Below, one piece after another: positions 51,390-62,894 of a stretch of DNA of 64,000 bases; the stretch's first letter is position 1, and each line of letters opens with the position of its first letter. The translations under genes and the position numbers were made by a program. The notes below the pieces were generated by a model, which was given only the letters and a program-made list of their open reading frames with translations, searched no databases and was not told the DNA's origin. This DNA comes from Acanthaster planci (taxonomy: Eukaryota; Echinodermata; Asteroidea; Valvatida; Acanthasteridae). The DNA is taken from contig NW_019091378.1 in assembly GCF_001949145.1 (NCBI RefSeq), positions 508,108 through 572,107 of the forward strand, given 5' to 3'.

Positions 51390-51500
51390 ATGCTCATCCG
51401 TTGGCAGCAAGGACAGTGTTGGAACCTATGCATGTCTAAAAAAAAACAAGGTTTGGAGTGCACGATTTCTCAGCTCAGACGATGGATCCCACTCCTTTGA
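51390..51500 (+). other. Upstream ORF overlapping the GPCR start codon
   Basis: An ATG at 51390 opens a 36-codon frame ending in TGA at 51498-51500, out of frame with and overlapping the receptor ATG at 51482. Its context is weak (C at -3, C at +4) while the receptor ATG is strong, so leaky scanning would be needed. It matters only if transcription starts at the TATA-proximal site. Confidence 0.4.
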
Positions 51501-52591
51501 GTTTCAGTTGCACAGGTGATGAGGTTGAGGACTACAGCAACTCCTCGGTGCCGTCCGGATATCTCTATAATCCCACAGACACAGCCATCACCTCTGTGGT
51601 CAATCCTTGCATCTTGGCTCTCGGCCTGATAGGCAACCTGGCCTTCCTCTTCGTCATGCTGCGCATCCGACGGATGTGGACCGTCACCAACATCTATCTC
51701 ATCAACATGGCGGTGGCCGACACCGCGTTCCTCACTATCGCCGTCTCGGAGAAGCTCGCAAACTTCTACAACAGCCCGGTCACGTTGGACCGGTCGGCGC
51801 TGGGCCGTGCTGGCTGCATCATCACCTACGCTCTGCTCGACCTCAACTACTTCGCTTCCGTGTTCTTGGTGACCCTGGTCTCGCTGGAGAAGTATTACGC
51901 TATCTGTCGGCCCGTGCAGCATCGCGTCATCGGCGGCAAGAAGCGCACCGCTCGCCTTATAGTCGGAGCCTGGCTGCTCGCCTTGGCATTCTCCTTGGCG
52001 TTACTACCAGCTTGGGCGGTCTACGTCAAAGTCTGCACCATCTGGCCGCAGACGGAGGAATACCAGCACTTTCCGCAACACATCGGGAAGTGTCGAGCTA
52101 TCACAGACTGGTACGACGAATTCCACAACGGATTTCAAACGGTACCGTTCTTTCTGGCGCTGTTCTCCAACCTATTCTTCTACGTCAAGATCATTAAGAG
52201 CCTAAGCACTCGGATCACTAGCGTCGCGCCCGAGCAGAGCGCCCGGAATGTCCAGCGCCAGAAGATCCGAAATCAGGTGGCCGTCATGCTAATTGCCAAC
52301 GGCGTAGCGTTTTTCGTGTGTCTCGCGCCATTTCAACTGACCTCGTTCTCACTGACCATCAGTGGTCTCACGGGGAACAACCTCCTCACACCCGACCAGA
52401 TCAACACACTCGTGTGGGTGGCTCGCATCTTCACCTACATAAACCCTGTGATAAACCCCGTCATATACAACCTGACGAACCAAAGATACCGAACTGCCTT
52501 CTTCGAGGCGTTCACCTGCCGAGCTTTCAGAAAGCGTCACGAAGACTCAACGGCACTCAACGAAGACACTTTATCTACATTCAACACATGA
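51482..52591 (+). CDS. Class A GPCR, TRH-receptor-like, with EKY in place of DRY; single coding exon
   Basis: A 369-aa receptor. The start ATG at 51482 has A at -3 and G at +4. The acidic N-terminal tail has a glycosylation site (NSS, 20-22). TM1 has GN (N52), TM2 D80, TM3 C112 and E136-K137-Y138-YAICRP, so Arg3.50 is Lys. TM4 has W164, ECL2 C185 plus C204, DW at 209-210, TM5 QTVPFFL with P222. TM6 is CLAP (280-283) with Leu at the toggle position. TM7 has N325-PVIY and C346 may be palmitoylated. It shares the EKY, the ECL2 double cysteine, QTxPFFL and the LAPF TM6 with the receptor at 41.9 kb, so the two are probably old paralogues. The ligand is unknown; TM7 (INPVIYNL) is closest in style to TRH receptors. 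A TATA box lies 134 bp upstream of the ATG and an overlapping upstream ORF precedes it. Confidence 0.9.
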   Translation: MDPTPLSFSCTGDEVEDYSNSSVPSGYLYNPTDTAITSVVNPCILALGLIGNLAFLFVMLRIRRMWTVTNIYLINMAVADTAFLTIAVSEKLANFYNSPVTLDRSALGRAGCIITYALLDLNYFASVFLVTLVSLEKYYAICRPVQHRVIGGKKRTARLIVGAWLLALAFSLALLPAWAVYVKVCTIWPQTEEYQHFPQHIGKCRAITDWYDEFHNGFQTVPFFLALFSNLFFYVKIIKSLSTRITSVAPEQSARNVQRQKIRNQVAVMLIANGVAFFVCLAPFQLTSFSLTISGLTGNNLLTPDQINTLVWVARIFTYINPVINPVIYNLTNQRYRTAFFEAFTCRAFRKRHEDSTALNEDTLSTFNT

Positions 52592-55500
52592 GTTTCTGTT
52601 TAAAAATCTTCTCGTTAACGCTGTAAGCAGTCTTCTTTGCAATTCTGTATTGAAAATATTAAGCCGGCATAATAATATCTCTTTTTGTTGCCACATAAAG
52701 GATTGTTTTGAACCAGATTTTTTGTGCAAGGACTTTTTACTCTTTTATGGTGAGCAACTTTGAGCCAATCATCTTTCCAACATCGGCCTTTTTCATACTG
52801 TGACACGTAGAGCCGCGTGAAATGTAATGGTTCTTATTTGTTTGCTATTATTCCCGTTCATTCCCTTGACAGCCCCTGAATGATCATACACAGAATTCTT
52901 CACGCGTCAAGAACTCCACAATTCAAATACAATTTGCGCCCCATTTCAAACTCCCACAGGAAACAGTCGTTGTCGAATGACGCTGAATCCTATTCATGCA
53001 CGGTGGAGCTGAAAAACGTGACCCACTTTGTGGCTAGCGTCGAGTCGCACTGAAAGGATGTTTGGGTTTGATTGTACCGCCCAATCTTTGTCAACCACTC
53101 TGTAATTCTGAATCTTTATCTTACAAAATATATAATTAATGTTAACAATCGTATTGCATGGCATTTACATCAATCCGTTTTCCCGCCTTAGCTGTTGAGG
53201 CAAATATCGTTTTGTAAATTAATATAAGGTGGAAATCTGAACTATATCTGCAAGTACTCCACCGGAAATGTCAATCATACCTTCGCCTTTAAAATTAAAA
53301 AATTGAGGGAACTTGGATTAATCTTTATCGCATCTGTTCATAAACCAGGCATCCCAATATTGCCGGGGATTGAGGTTGCTCGCGTGTACCATGCGTGAGT
53401 TTCTGAGTCAATGTGGAAGCAGTGGTCAAAGGACAACACTATATTTCAGGACTCGCGCCCGAGGTAAAGTCGCGGGATTTAGAAATCACGGTCGCTACGT
53501 TAATTTAGTTGTTGAAGTGGTGGGCATGTGCAGGGCTGTGTTGTGTCGACAGAGGGAAAATTAACGCTGGGAAAAAATAGGGCTGTGTATGGTCGATGGC
53601 AAATGTTAATTCATGTGTCATTCCAGACTAGCACGAATCGGTTGCTTGTAAATCAGTCGGAGTTCACCGCCAATCACTGCACAAGGGAAACAGTTGTTTC
53701 CCCGCATGCACGGGCTTTAACGTCGCTGGGACCATTAAATTAATATTACGCCACATTATCTATAATCAGGAAATTACTTGTACTCTGTTAAGGTAAATTA
53801 TAAACAATTATTTGTCTCACCGATTTCATTGTATTCACCAGCAAGAAATCTCGATATCGCTGTCGCAAATATTTTCATGTACATAGTTATAAAGACGTCG
53901 TAAATAACAGAAGCTTGAGCCAATGTATTATAATATACCATCCTATTTGCTTTGAATCACCGCGTTTTCACAGTAAACTACCGTATTTCACGTACACTTT
54001 CTTTGATTAACTTTTTAAATTCAATTCTCTACTAATTAAACGACAGAGAAGACTGACTGGGAATATTCTCTGAATATGATGGGCTGCTGAAGATCCTGCT
54101 AAAGAGGGCGTGCCGGAAAGACACCGCAGAGGGAAGGAAAAGATAGGAGACTGAAGACTTTGAGAAAATAGCACAAGGGAGTCAATTGTCGAGGGGCCAA
54201 CTGTGGAGATTATAATTTGAAATGAATGTATTTTTCCTTCCACTGTCCCAGGATCATGACTTATTAAAGGGGCAGAACACCTTGTAGACAGCTTTATGTA
54301 TAAAATCGTGTTTCCATCGGAAAAGTGTACGTCATTGAGTATTCAAACGATCATGTAAAATATGGTCACATTTTCACTGTATTTTGGTTCATGACACCTA
54401 TCCTTTGTTACACCCTGGTGCTGTTTGCCTTTGATTCGGGAGGTGCTGCGTATGCTTTTGTAGGGTTCGATGATATCACCCTTGTTGTCTCATTTACTCC
54501 ACTTAGTTTACTCCAAGACGGGTCGAGACCATCTCGACCGAAATCATTTCAAACGAATAGATCGCGTTTCTTGTCAGATTCTTTTCAGTGCCACAATGAC
54601 ATTGACATTTTATTTGGTGAAACTTTGATATCGTCGGATCACCGTTTCACGGGTGACCGAGTGAAAACTTCGGCGTTTGGAAATGGGTGATGGTCGCGAC
54701 TTGGCTTGGTTGTTGCGTTTGGATTTTGTTTCAAGTCATCGTGGGAGTACATCCACTTCAACCTACAGGAGCTAGAGCAGAGTACCCCCCCCGCGACATT
54801 TTTCCGATATCACTGCAGTACATATTTCAGGAGTCGAGCCTTTTCTGGGACTTTAGAGTAAGTCTTTGCGGTCATTTTGACACCAATTTTGTAAAGATCG
54901 AATATAACGTTCGTGCACAGCGCCCATTTTCCAAGGTAGCCCACAATGTATACGTACTTTTTCCACTGCGGTGCTCAATGCACGCGGGCTGGCATGCATG
55001 TAGCCTTCAACAACAAAACCATGTCTAAGTTCAAACTTCACATTTGTGATCATGAGTGTCTTTACATGCATGCCAAGTCTTCACAAAATTGAGCGAGGCA
55101 CAGCCAAGTTCTTAGGGGGTGGGATCCACCTCCCGGCTGGAAAGACGGGCCAAATCCACCGGCACTTTGAGGGTTAAATCTCAGCGCTCCTGAAAGCGCT
55201 GGCGTCCATAGATGGACGACTTTATCCCCAGGTGTCCCCGGCCCCAGAACACCCATCAACGGCATGGGCTTCCGAAACATGAAAATGTGTCCGACCAACT
55301 TCGCCTCTCTTTCTTTCTCGAAATTTATTGAGCTATACTGATATGTTGCATATATTTATATCTCTCTGCACTTCAATCTGTCCATTAAACTTGACCCTGT
55401 AGGGTTCCTTTATTCTGTTCTTGATTCTCAAACACAGAGTTTAATACTTCCGTTCTTGCCGTGTCCGTCTCACAACCCACGGCCATGCCTTTGGCAGAGA

Positions 55501-56499
55501 ATACGCAGAGGCATCTAAATCGCACGCGTGTCTTCGAGCAAAAAAAAAGCGTCTGAAAATCCACGTTAAGAGCGTGATTGCAGTAGTTGCTGTGAGCTCA
55601 GCAAGTCCTGGATAGAATGCTCCCTTTGTCACAAAACCATAAAAACTGAGAAGTATTATTTTATACAACACACTGAAATACAGTCAGTAGAAAGAAAGCT
55701 GAAGCAAGCCCCCTGCCAACATGGTTACTTAGTTCGATTGAGTTATTTGGGCGCTGGAGGACTTTGCTGTTGGCATTGACGCTGATAAACAATTACTTTG
55801 AAACCTGCGCGGCCGGCCTGATACAACAATACGTCATCTGAAAAAGCACATCTCAGTCAGTTGCACAAAGGAATGAAAACGACTCTCTGACATGTGGGAG
55901 TGAGCGAAACCTCCCACACATAACTGGAATTGAGAAAAACCCCTTTTAATTCTTCGAAGTTGGGAGAGATAGAGATGGGACACACGACTCGGTGTTGCGC
56001 GTGAAACAAACAGTTGACTCAACAAACTCGTGCGCCAGTATATTTTTATCCAAACGATGCTATGGAAGCCCTTAAAGGACATCATTGCTGCTTTTTTTTC
56101 ATGCATTTGGCGGTTCCTTCGACACCTGCTTGTATTACTCTCCAGTGGGGGACGTTCAACTTCTCTTCGGTCGTCGAGCGATGACTCCACGACACCAAAG
56201 GCAGTTTTCCATTTGTGATTTGGTTACCATGACGTCTCGCGTGGTTCGTGTTGCATGAATGGGGGACTATCATCAGTCACGAGTAGACTCTGCAATAAGT
56301 CATGCATTAGCCGTGTCCTTGGAGTGGCAAGATCGTGCGCTTTCAGCTTATATACATGTATAAATACGTCAGGAATCATCACACCCTCCCTTTAGCTGTA
56401 AACATTCGTGCCTATGAAGAAACACTGACATTTGGCAGCCAGAGTGCTTTTGGTTTGAGTATATAGGGTATCGTGCATTTTTCATGGGACGTAAGTAAG
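52592..56499. other. Gene-less stretch 3' of the 51.5-kb GPCR
   Basis: AT-rich sequence with repeat copy B at 54.8-55.1 kb. A 121-codon frame at 54325-54690 has no recognisable domain. Confidence 0.45.
54785..55145. repeat. Dispersed repeat, copy B
   Basis: The core 54870-55083 is clearly related to 32186-32395, though diverged by substitutions and by a small insertion around 54985-55010. Its right edge has a GGGATCCACCTCCC palindrome-like box (about 55121), corresponding to the GC-rich right box of copy A. The left edge is a C-run with GCGAC (about 54785). No coding potential is visible. Confidence 0.7.
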
Positions 56500-56890
56500 G
56501 ACGTGCGACCAAGAGAGGGCGCAATTTTCCCAGCAACGGAGGGCTCCTTTGGTATCCGGTTCGTAAGTGTGACGTCACTTCAGTTTAAAGCCGCGCCTAC
56601 TGCACACGTGCACTGCACATAGGGTTACATGCACTGATCGCCGTTTACGTGGAACCATGGAACCGGAAGTTAACGCGCAACTTCAGCGCTTGTCCAATGA
56701 GAGCATGCAAATCGTGGCGCGTCCGCCTTTGTGACAAAGTCACTTACAAACCGGATAGGAACTACACTTCCCTTGTTCACTTATATATGAAATACATTAA
56801 TGCATACATTACGGTCGCGTAGCTACCGGCGACAATGAACACGACCAACATGACTCTTTTTCAAGCGATGAGGGTCGCTTCTGCTTAAGG
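56500..56890 (+). promoter_or_regulatory. Promoter-like cluster: AGAGGGCGC box, CRE, ETS, CCAAT, octamer and TATA
   Basis: In order: AGAGGGCG core (56514-56521), perfect CRE TGACGTCA (56570-56577), ETS-type ACCGGAAGT (56662-56670), CCAAT (56694-56698), octamer ATGCAAAT (56705-56712), TATATAT (56782-56788). A well-placed ATG at 56835 (A at -3) opens only 17 codons before TAA at 56886-56888, followed at once by a possible donor (AAG then GTAGAT). This could be the promoter and first exon of a spliced gene or non-coding RNA. No downstream exon was identified. Confidence 0.35.
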
Positions 56891-56979
56891 TAGATAGGGA
56901 AAAACTAGCACGGATCGAGGTTAAGGAGGTGGCGGGGAAAGCAAGGTATCCAAATTCACGCATCAGAACGTACAGTTTT

Positions 56980-57302
56980 CCGTATGCACATTTTTTGGGT
57001 GCGTTGCGTATGCGACGCGCTCATGCGTTTCACTTTCATGGACACAAAAGGCGACTCCATTTACATAGCACACGTGTGCGTTGCGTTCGGCCGCCAACAT
57101 CGCTCTGGGAGCAACTCGTGGCGCAAGCGTTGACGCCCATTATGGAAAGGCGTTGCGCACCCGTCAGAATCGCTCCCGGGGCGATTTTGACGGCCGAACG
57201 CTATGCTAACGTGTGTTGTGTTAATGGGGTCGATTTTTATATCTGTGAAAGTGGAACGCACGAACGCATCAGTTATGCAACGCACACCAAAAACGTACAT
57301 AG
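56980..57302. repeat. Long foldback element (about 320 bp) with near-continuous inverted arms
   Basis: Left arm (about 56982-57134) and right arm (about 57142-57300) are inverted copies rich in GCGTTGCG words. Matching blocks include GGGTGCGTTGCG with CGCAACGCACAC inverted, CATGCGTTTCACTTTCA with TGAAAGTGGAACGCACG inverted, and GCGTTCGGCCG in both arms. The palindrome continues to the axis near 57138. Arms are about 75-80% matched by eye. The open frames across it in both strands are by-products of the symmetry. Exact target-site duplication was not resolved. Confidence 0.8.
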
Positions 57303-60300
57303 TTGTCTTTACGGTGAAAAAGAAGTGAGAAGCGCATTACAGTCCACGTCAGTTTGTCGGAGCAGAGCTGAAGAGGGCGTTAAACACAGGGTTTTTTTTA
57401 GACAGTGTAAGGGTTGCAACGAGGACACCTTTCACGTCGACAGTTGACTGAAGAGTGTATACAGCTGTACATCACACAATAATCTATTTTCATCATTTTC
57501 ACGAGTGTACACCTGCAAACTTGTTCAACAGGGAGAGAATAGCAGCTGGAATACGCTATTAACCTCTAGAGAACAACGGCTAATTTTACACAATCAAACA
57601 TCTTTTGTCTTGACGTTTCGAGCAACATCGTGTTGCCTTCATTAAAGTCGCTGGTGCCTAGTCACTCACACCAACAACTTCTGGTGAAGGGCAACGATGT
57701 TGCTGGAAAATATGACAATGTGTAAATTTGATTGTGGAAAAAAATAACCCTTTTTTCTCAAGAAGCTTGCTTACGCCTGCCAAACGCTGCAAATGAAAAT
57801 GCCGATTGGTCATTATTTTTCTTCCACGCTCTTTCAGCTCCCTCAAGGGAAACGAATTGTAGGCCCTACACTCACAAAATATTCTACAAACGTCCGTGAA
57901 AAATTACACAAAAAGGAAAAGCCAAGGATGACCTCTACGAAAGTTCCCTTGCGTATAGCAGTAATGTTTTGCGTCTTCACCGCTAGAGGAGGCAATTGTT
58001 CACGGAGCTGTTGTTCTGACTTTTAGCTTAATCTCAAGGGTGAGGAGAGGGCCGGATGCCTGCTCTTTTGCTTCACTGCGTGTGCGTCACTGCATCGATG
58101 TACACATTAAACCCAAGAGAATCTTCCTTCGTGTACGAGGCCCTATACTTTAATCGATCCACAGCTGGTTGACCGGACTGACTGCACAAAAATCAATCCA
58201 TTTTTTTTTCAATCACGTTGCTCTGTTACTTTGCCCCGTTTTCAGATAATATTGGATTGAGTTTGAATCACATCTCTTGAACTATACTCTCTGTTTACCG
58301 AGATGAAATTCCGGGTTCCTGTATGGCGAATCAATTTGTTTGGATATTCTCCATCGGCACAATGAAAATTAAACTGAGTATAGAATTCCCATGAATGCAT
58401 GTCATGCATTTGTAAGCCGGGTATATGAATTAGAAGCAACTGCTGCATACAAGGCTTTGCTAGCAAACGCTCTGCTAACCCTCACTGTTACAAGAAGCGG
58501 CCAAAAGCAATCAGGGCGCGGAAGTCCGAATAGCTTGAAGCATCCAAATGTTTATTCATAACCACGAGGCTAACAAAGTCTTGGGGGAAAAGGTGCAAAA
58601 TAATGAGTGAAGACAAAATACAAAAAAGGAGGAAAGGGGACAGAACAAGTGTGAAAAGGGAACACACTTTTTAACGAACTGTATCCTGAAAAGTAAGTCC
58701 ATTCAAATATGCGTTTTTTAAAAATATAACACGCAAATTTAACATCGAAAGGGAATTTCTGACGCGTTACAAATGTTAGTCACTCTTCAAAGCAGACTTT
58801 TATACAAATATATATATACATACTTTTATACAAATAAGTCTTGGAATAATCAACAGCACGGCTTTATTCACTTTAACGAATGAGTAAATCGACAGAATTT
58901 CTTGAAAAAATCGTACAAGTTGTTTTTCTCATTAATGTTGTCCAATTTATATGAAGCTTCAGTCTACAGCACTCTGTAAACTATCGGATCAGTGCGCCTG
59001 TGGAAAATTCGATATTTCTCGCACAAATTGAGAGTTCGGTTTGTGCGCCTCTTGAAGGAAAATTATTACATTGTTTTTCACAACTGTAATTACCAACAAC
59101 GTGTTCTGAGCGATCAGCAATAGAGCGGTTTTGCACAAAAGGCATCTACCACGCCTGAGATTACCTGCAGAAAGAATTTACTTATACTAGGAAAAACGAA
59201 GTCAATCAATTAAGGTAACTAATTTCTCGAATTTTGTATGCTTTTAATGATAAAGTCGTACGCTTTTTAGTTAAAGCGAAACCATCATTGGGGATAGGCC
59301 TTTTCAGTTTTACTTGGAATTACTTGATATACTCGGATATTGCCTACACTTTCACTGAATTTCAGAGGAAGTTGGGGACTGTCTCTTCTCATTTGGACAA
59401 CCGACTCCAAGCGAGGTCTAGAGAGTATAAACCATCTCAAGTATGATGCATAGAAACAGAAAACGAATTCCGTAAAGCGAGAGTAACTGTGGGTACGGTT
59501 GTGTGTGTGCTCTGAAGATCACCCCTCCACAATCGCTTACCCCGTCTACCCTTGCTACTGTCGGCTGGGTTACGCGTCTCCCTTGTGCCTTTCCTATGGT
59601 CTCCTCGTTATCAGTCGGTAATGCAAAATAGATTGCCCATCAATTTAAACCTCTCCGACTCAGCCGCAAGACCAAGTCCACTCATTACACACAGGTCCAT
59701 CCATCATTCCCGATCTCGGTCAAGAATGCAAATGCATGGCCGGTTCGATTGAAGGAGGGAACCTCAACAAAAAGGAAAGGCTGCCGCTTTCAAGCACAAA
59801 AACGTTGGCTTTTTGTCATGGTCCAGAAGTGATATGGGGGGAAAATGCAAGTTTGCTCAAATGTAATCTAAAAGCAATTTGCTTCGAGACTACTTACTTT
59901 GCCTGGGTTTTTTCTTTTCTTCAAAGTAGACGCGAATGCGGAAGCTGTACGGGACAAAAGCGGTGCACTGCAAACATATCCCGTTTAAAAATGTTGACGG
60001 GGGGGGCTTAAAGAAAACACTTTTGTTTTGAGTTGAAAGAAATTGCTCGACTCTGTGAAATGAACTGTCGCAGTGAGCAGTCTTGCTTCCAAATTGAGTT
60101 AAACACCTCGCAGATGCAATTTGCCTAAGTGTACCCGAGACAATCGATTGCATTTGATTAGCCCACTGACCCAGAAAGTTTCTGATGTGTTAAAAAAAAA
60201 AGAACCTCGATTCCGAAGTGAGATCGACGCGATTCCATAAACAGGGTACTCAGTCAATCGCGTAAATTTACATTCAAAATCAGTTATTTTCGCAGGAAAT

Positions 60301-62894
60301 TAAAACTTTGGCAAACTGTGCCCCGCCAACCAAAGTACCGGGGTACTGAAAGTGTGAAACTGTTGGAAGTAGGCGATACGAATTCACCGGTGCATCCTCC
60401 GAAATGAACGATCGGTCAGTCGCGACATATATTTTCTATTTTAAGGCGTCTGTTTTGTGGATCTTACACCGACGCATCCTTGGGGAAAATGTCCATTCCT
60501 TTGAACTGAATGGAAATAAAAATGCAGCCTTTTCTGTCTTCAAACTCGTTAAACTCCAGCTACTCGTTTTACAGGCGACCTGAGGCCGGCGTCCTAATTC
60601 TCCGTCTTGAGCTAGGTATAAGCCAGCCTTCGCTTGTTGTAAAGTGTTCACACAATACCGCCCAAGCCCCTGGGGTGGTTCCCCCCCCCCAAATGGAGAT
60701 ACAATAATCACGACATCTATCCGTTATAGCTGCCCATCCCAGTACCCTGAGGCACAACAGGGGCGCTTGAGATTCAGGAGCTTATTAGAGCTAAATTTGG
60801 GTCAAAATCCCGAGTGTGCCGCATACGTAGGCATAGCTCTGCGGTAACTCGAGTAAGGCTCTAGGGCCAAAATTTAGTGGAAGCTCAGTGAGAACCTTTG
60901 ACGTGCACCCGTATCGACACTGAAGCGCCAGTAACAAACAGCTATGAACCGGGGCAATTTTTACGCTCGTGGAAATGTAAAATTAAGATTCAGCCAGTGG
61001 TGATGACGTTACTACACCTTGAAATCGTAAAAACAAGACAACTGCACTCCTGGATTGCTCTGAAAATTTCCGAGACGTTGGCCCTTTATAGAATCATGCA
61101 GTATCTTTGTAGATAAAGGACAGAGTGTGTGTACAGATGGAAGCATTTGCTGTCGCGGCGATATCCCCCATTTACTTCTGACGAGACTTCAAGTCACTCT
61201 CGGTTCTGCCGAGCCAACACCACAGACGAGACGACGTTTACTTTTCAACCCGCAATCTGCCACACTCGAACTCGAAGCGCGATCGTCAAGATAGACCCAA
61301 GAGATACTGGATCACGATCTCGCCGTATGATAGCGAAAAAAAAACGAAGTCCAAACTTCTACCCTCCTTTCTCACCCCCCCCCCTTTAAGGATAACTTCT
61401 GCTGCTAGGACGTACTGGATGTCAGAAAACATTCTTATTATTTTTCACGGAGAAAATTGGGAAGCTGTGATGTATGGAGTGTCATCGTCGGTACAAACAG
61501 CTGTCCAGCTGACAAAATACAAATGCTATGTCTTCGATGGATAGGTGGAACATGAGCTATCAGCACTACACAAAAATTGCCATTACAGGCGCCCCAAAAT
61601 GTACAGTTACAAATATCGTCTGCAATTATTAACAGGTAATACTTTAAGAAGCAAACTGCTGTATGCCAGCCGGGCAAGGCACTAGCGGAATTAGATTTCC
61701 AAATGTTGGGCCTCACCAACCATAATTATTTTTGATTAATGCGGGTCTGCGTTTTCGTAAGCTCTTGTAAATAACGTAGCAGGGTTCGTTAGCCAGGCTC
61801 TAGAGCCCTGTGTCGACTCCAGCTGCCGTCACATATCACAAGTTATCACTAGGACCTCAAGGGAGGTGCTTGGAGGGAAAAAAACAGGACAGCATGTTCG
61901 CATTCTTGAACAAAGACATGGCCTCAAGACTCATTTCTAGGGATCTATCGACATTAATTGCTTGGACGCAGGTTAGCAAAAAATATCATATTTTTCACCG
62001 TGTTTCGCAAAGGGAGGTGTTAAAGACAAAACTACCAAACTGCACCAACAACTCACCATTTGGCCGAAACTCGTTCCACCAAGTATAGTTACATAGGCCT
62101 AAATGGGTTTTAACTAACCTGACAAAATCTAATCTGAAGCTGTCACTGCACAGCCACAATCAGGATAGAAACGCGTCTATTTGGGGTTATCCTCGCGCCA
62201 ATTCATGGTTATACTCGAAGGAAAGCTTAAGATTAAAATTTACATCTGTCATCGATGCCTAAATCATTCCTATCTGAGTGTGGAATTTGGCCCATCATCC
62301 GCCGAGGAACGGAAGGCTTACTTGAACCCCTCCCTTCACCAGTTAATTTCACTTCAGTCCCCGTGTAACTCTGACAGTACGGTAGTAAATTGGCCGTGCA
62401 TGCACAGCAGTCTTGCGCAGCAAAATATCATGGTTGTGAGCCACGATTCTAACCTATTCAGCCTCATAGCACCGACCTGATAGCTACCAATACCACGGGC
62501 CCATCCCTGTGCCGCAGCTCACGGTTCTCGTATAAATAGTGAGAGCGCCCTCTCGAAAACCGAGGATGGTCTTTCCAACAGAATACATTTTCTATTCGGT
62601 CTCTGGCGGTTACTTAAGAGGTTTCTTTAGCGCACGGTTAAAACAACGACTACGTTTAGTTTTAAATGCGGTTTCTGCGTTGTCTGCTGCTTGTAATAAT
62701 GGTTTCGTTGGTGGGTCGCGGTTACGTTTGGGATGAGCTCTAGAGGGCGCGCATCGGCGGGGATTTAAATATGTTAGCGCTCAACATAATTGGATCGACT
62801 TTGCGATTGAGGACGAAGATGCCGAATTTATACAGCTGCTCCGAATAAATGCACCTTCAAGAAAGAGTGGCCCATAACCCGGTGTGACCAACGT
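57303..62894. other. Gene-less stretch
   Basis: AT-rich sequence with scattered short open frames and no recognisable exon. GCGCCCTCT at about 62545 and AGAGGGCGC at 62742 are inverted and bound about 200 bp, possibly a small element with terminal inverted repeats lying just 5' of the Harbinger remnant. Confidence 0.4.
58796..58842. repeat. Direct repeat ACTTTTATACAAAT flanking a (TA)n tract
   Basis: ACTTTTATACAAAT occurs twice, separated by ATATATATACAT. It is a local duplication around a TA microsatellite. Confidence 0.8.

Noticed and set aside
56929-57447. A 172-codon + strand open frame
   Set aside because: It spans the foldback element; its length reflects the inverted arms and no domain is visible.
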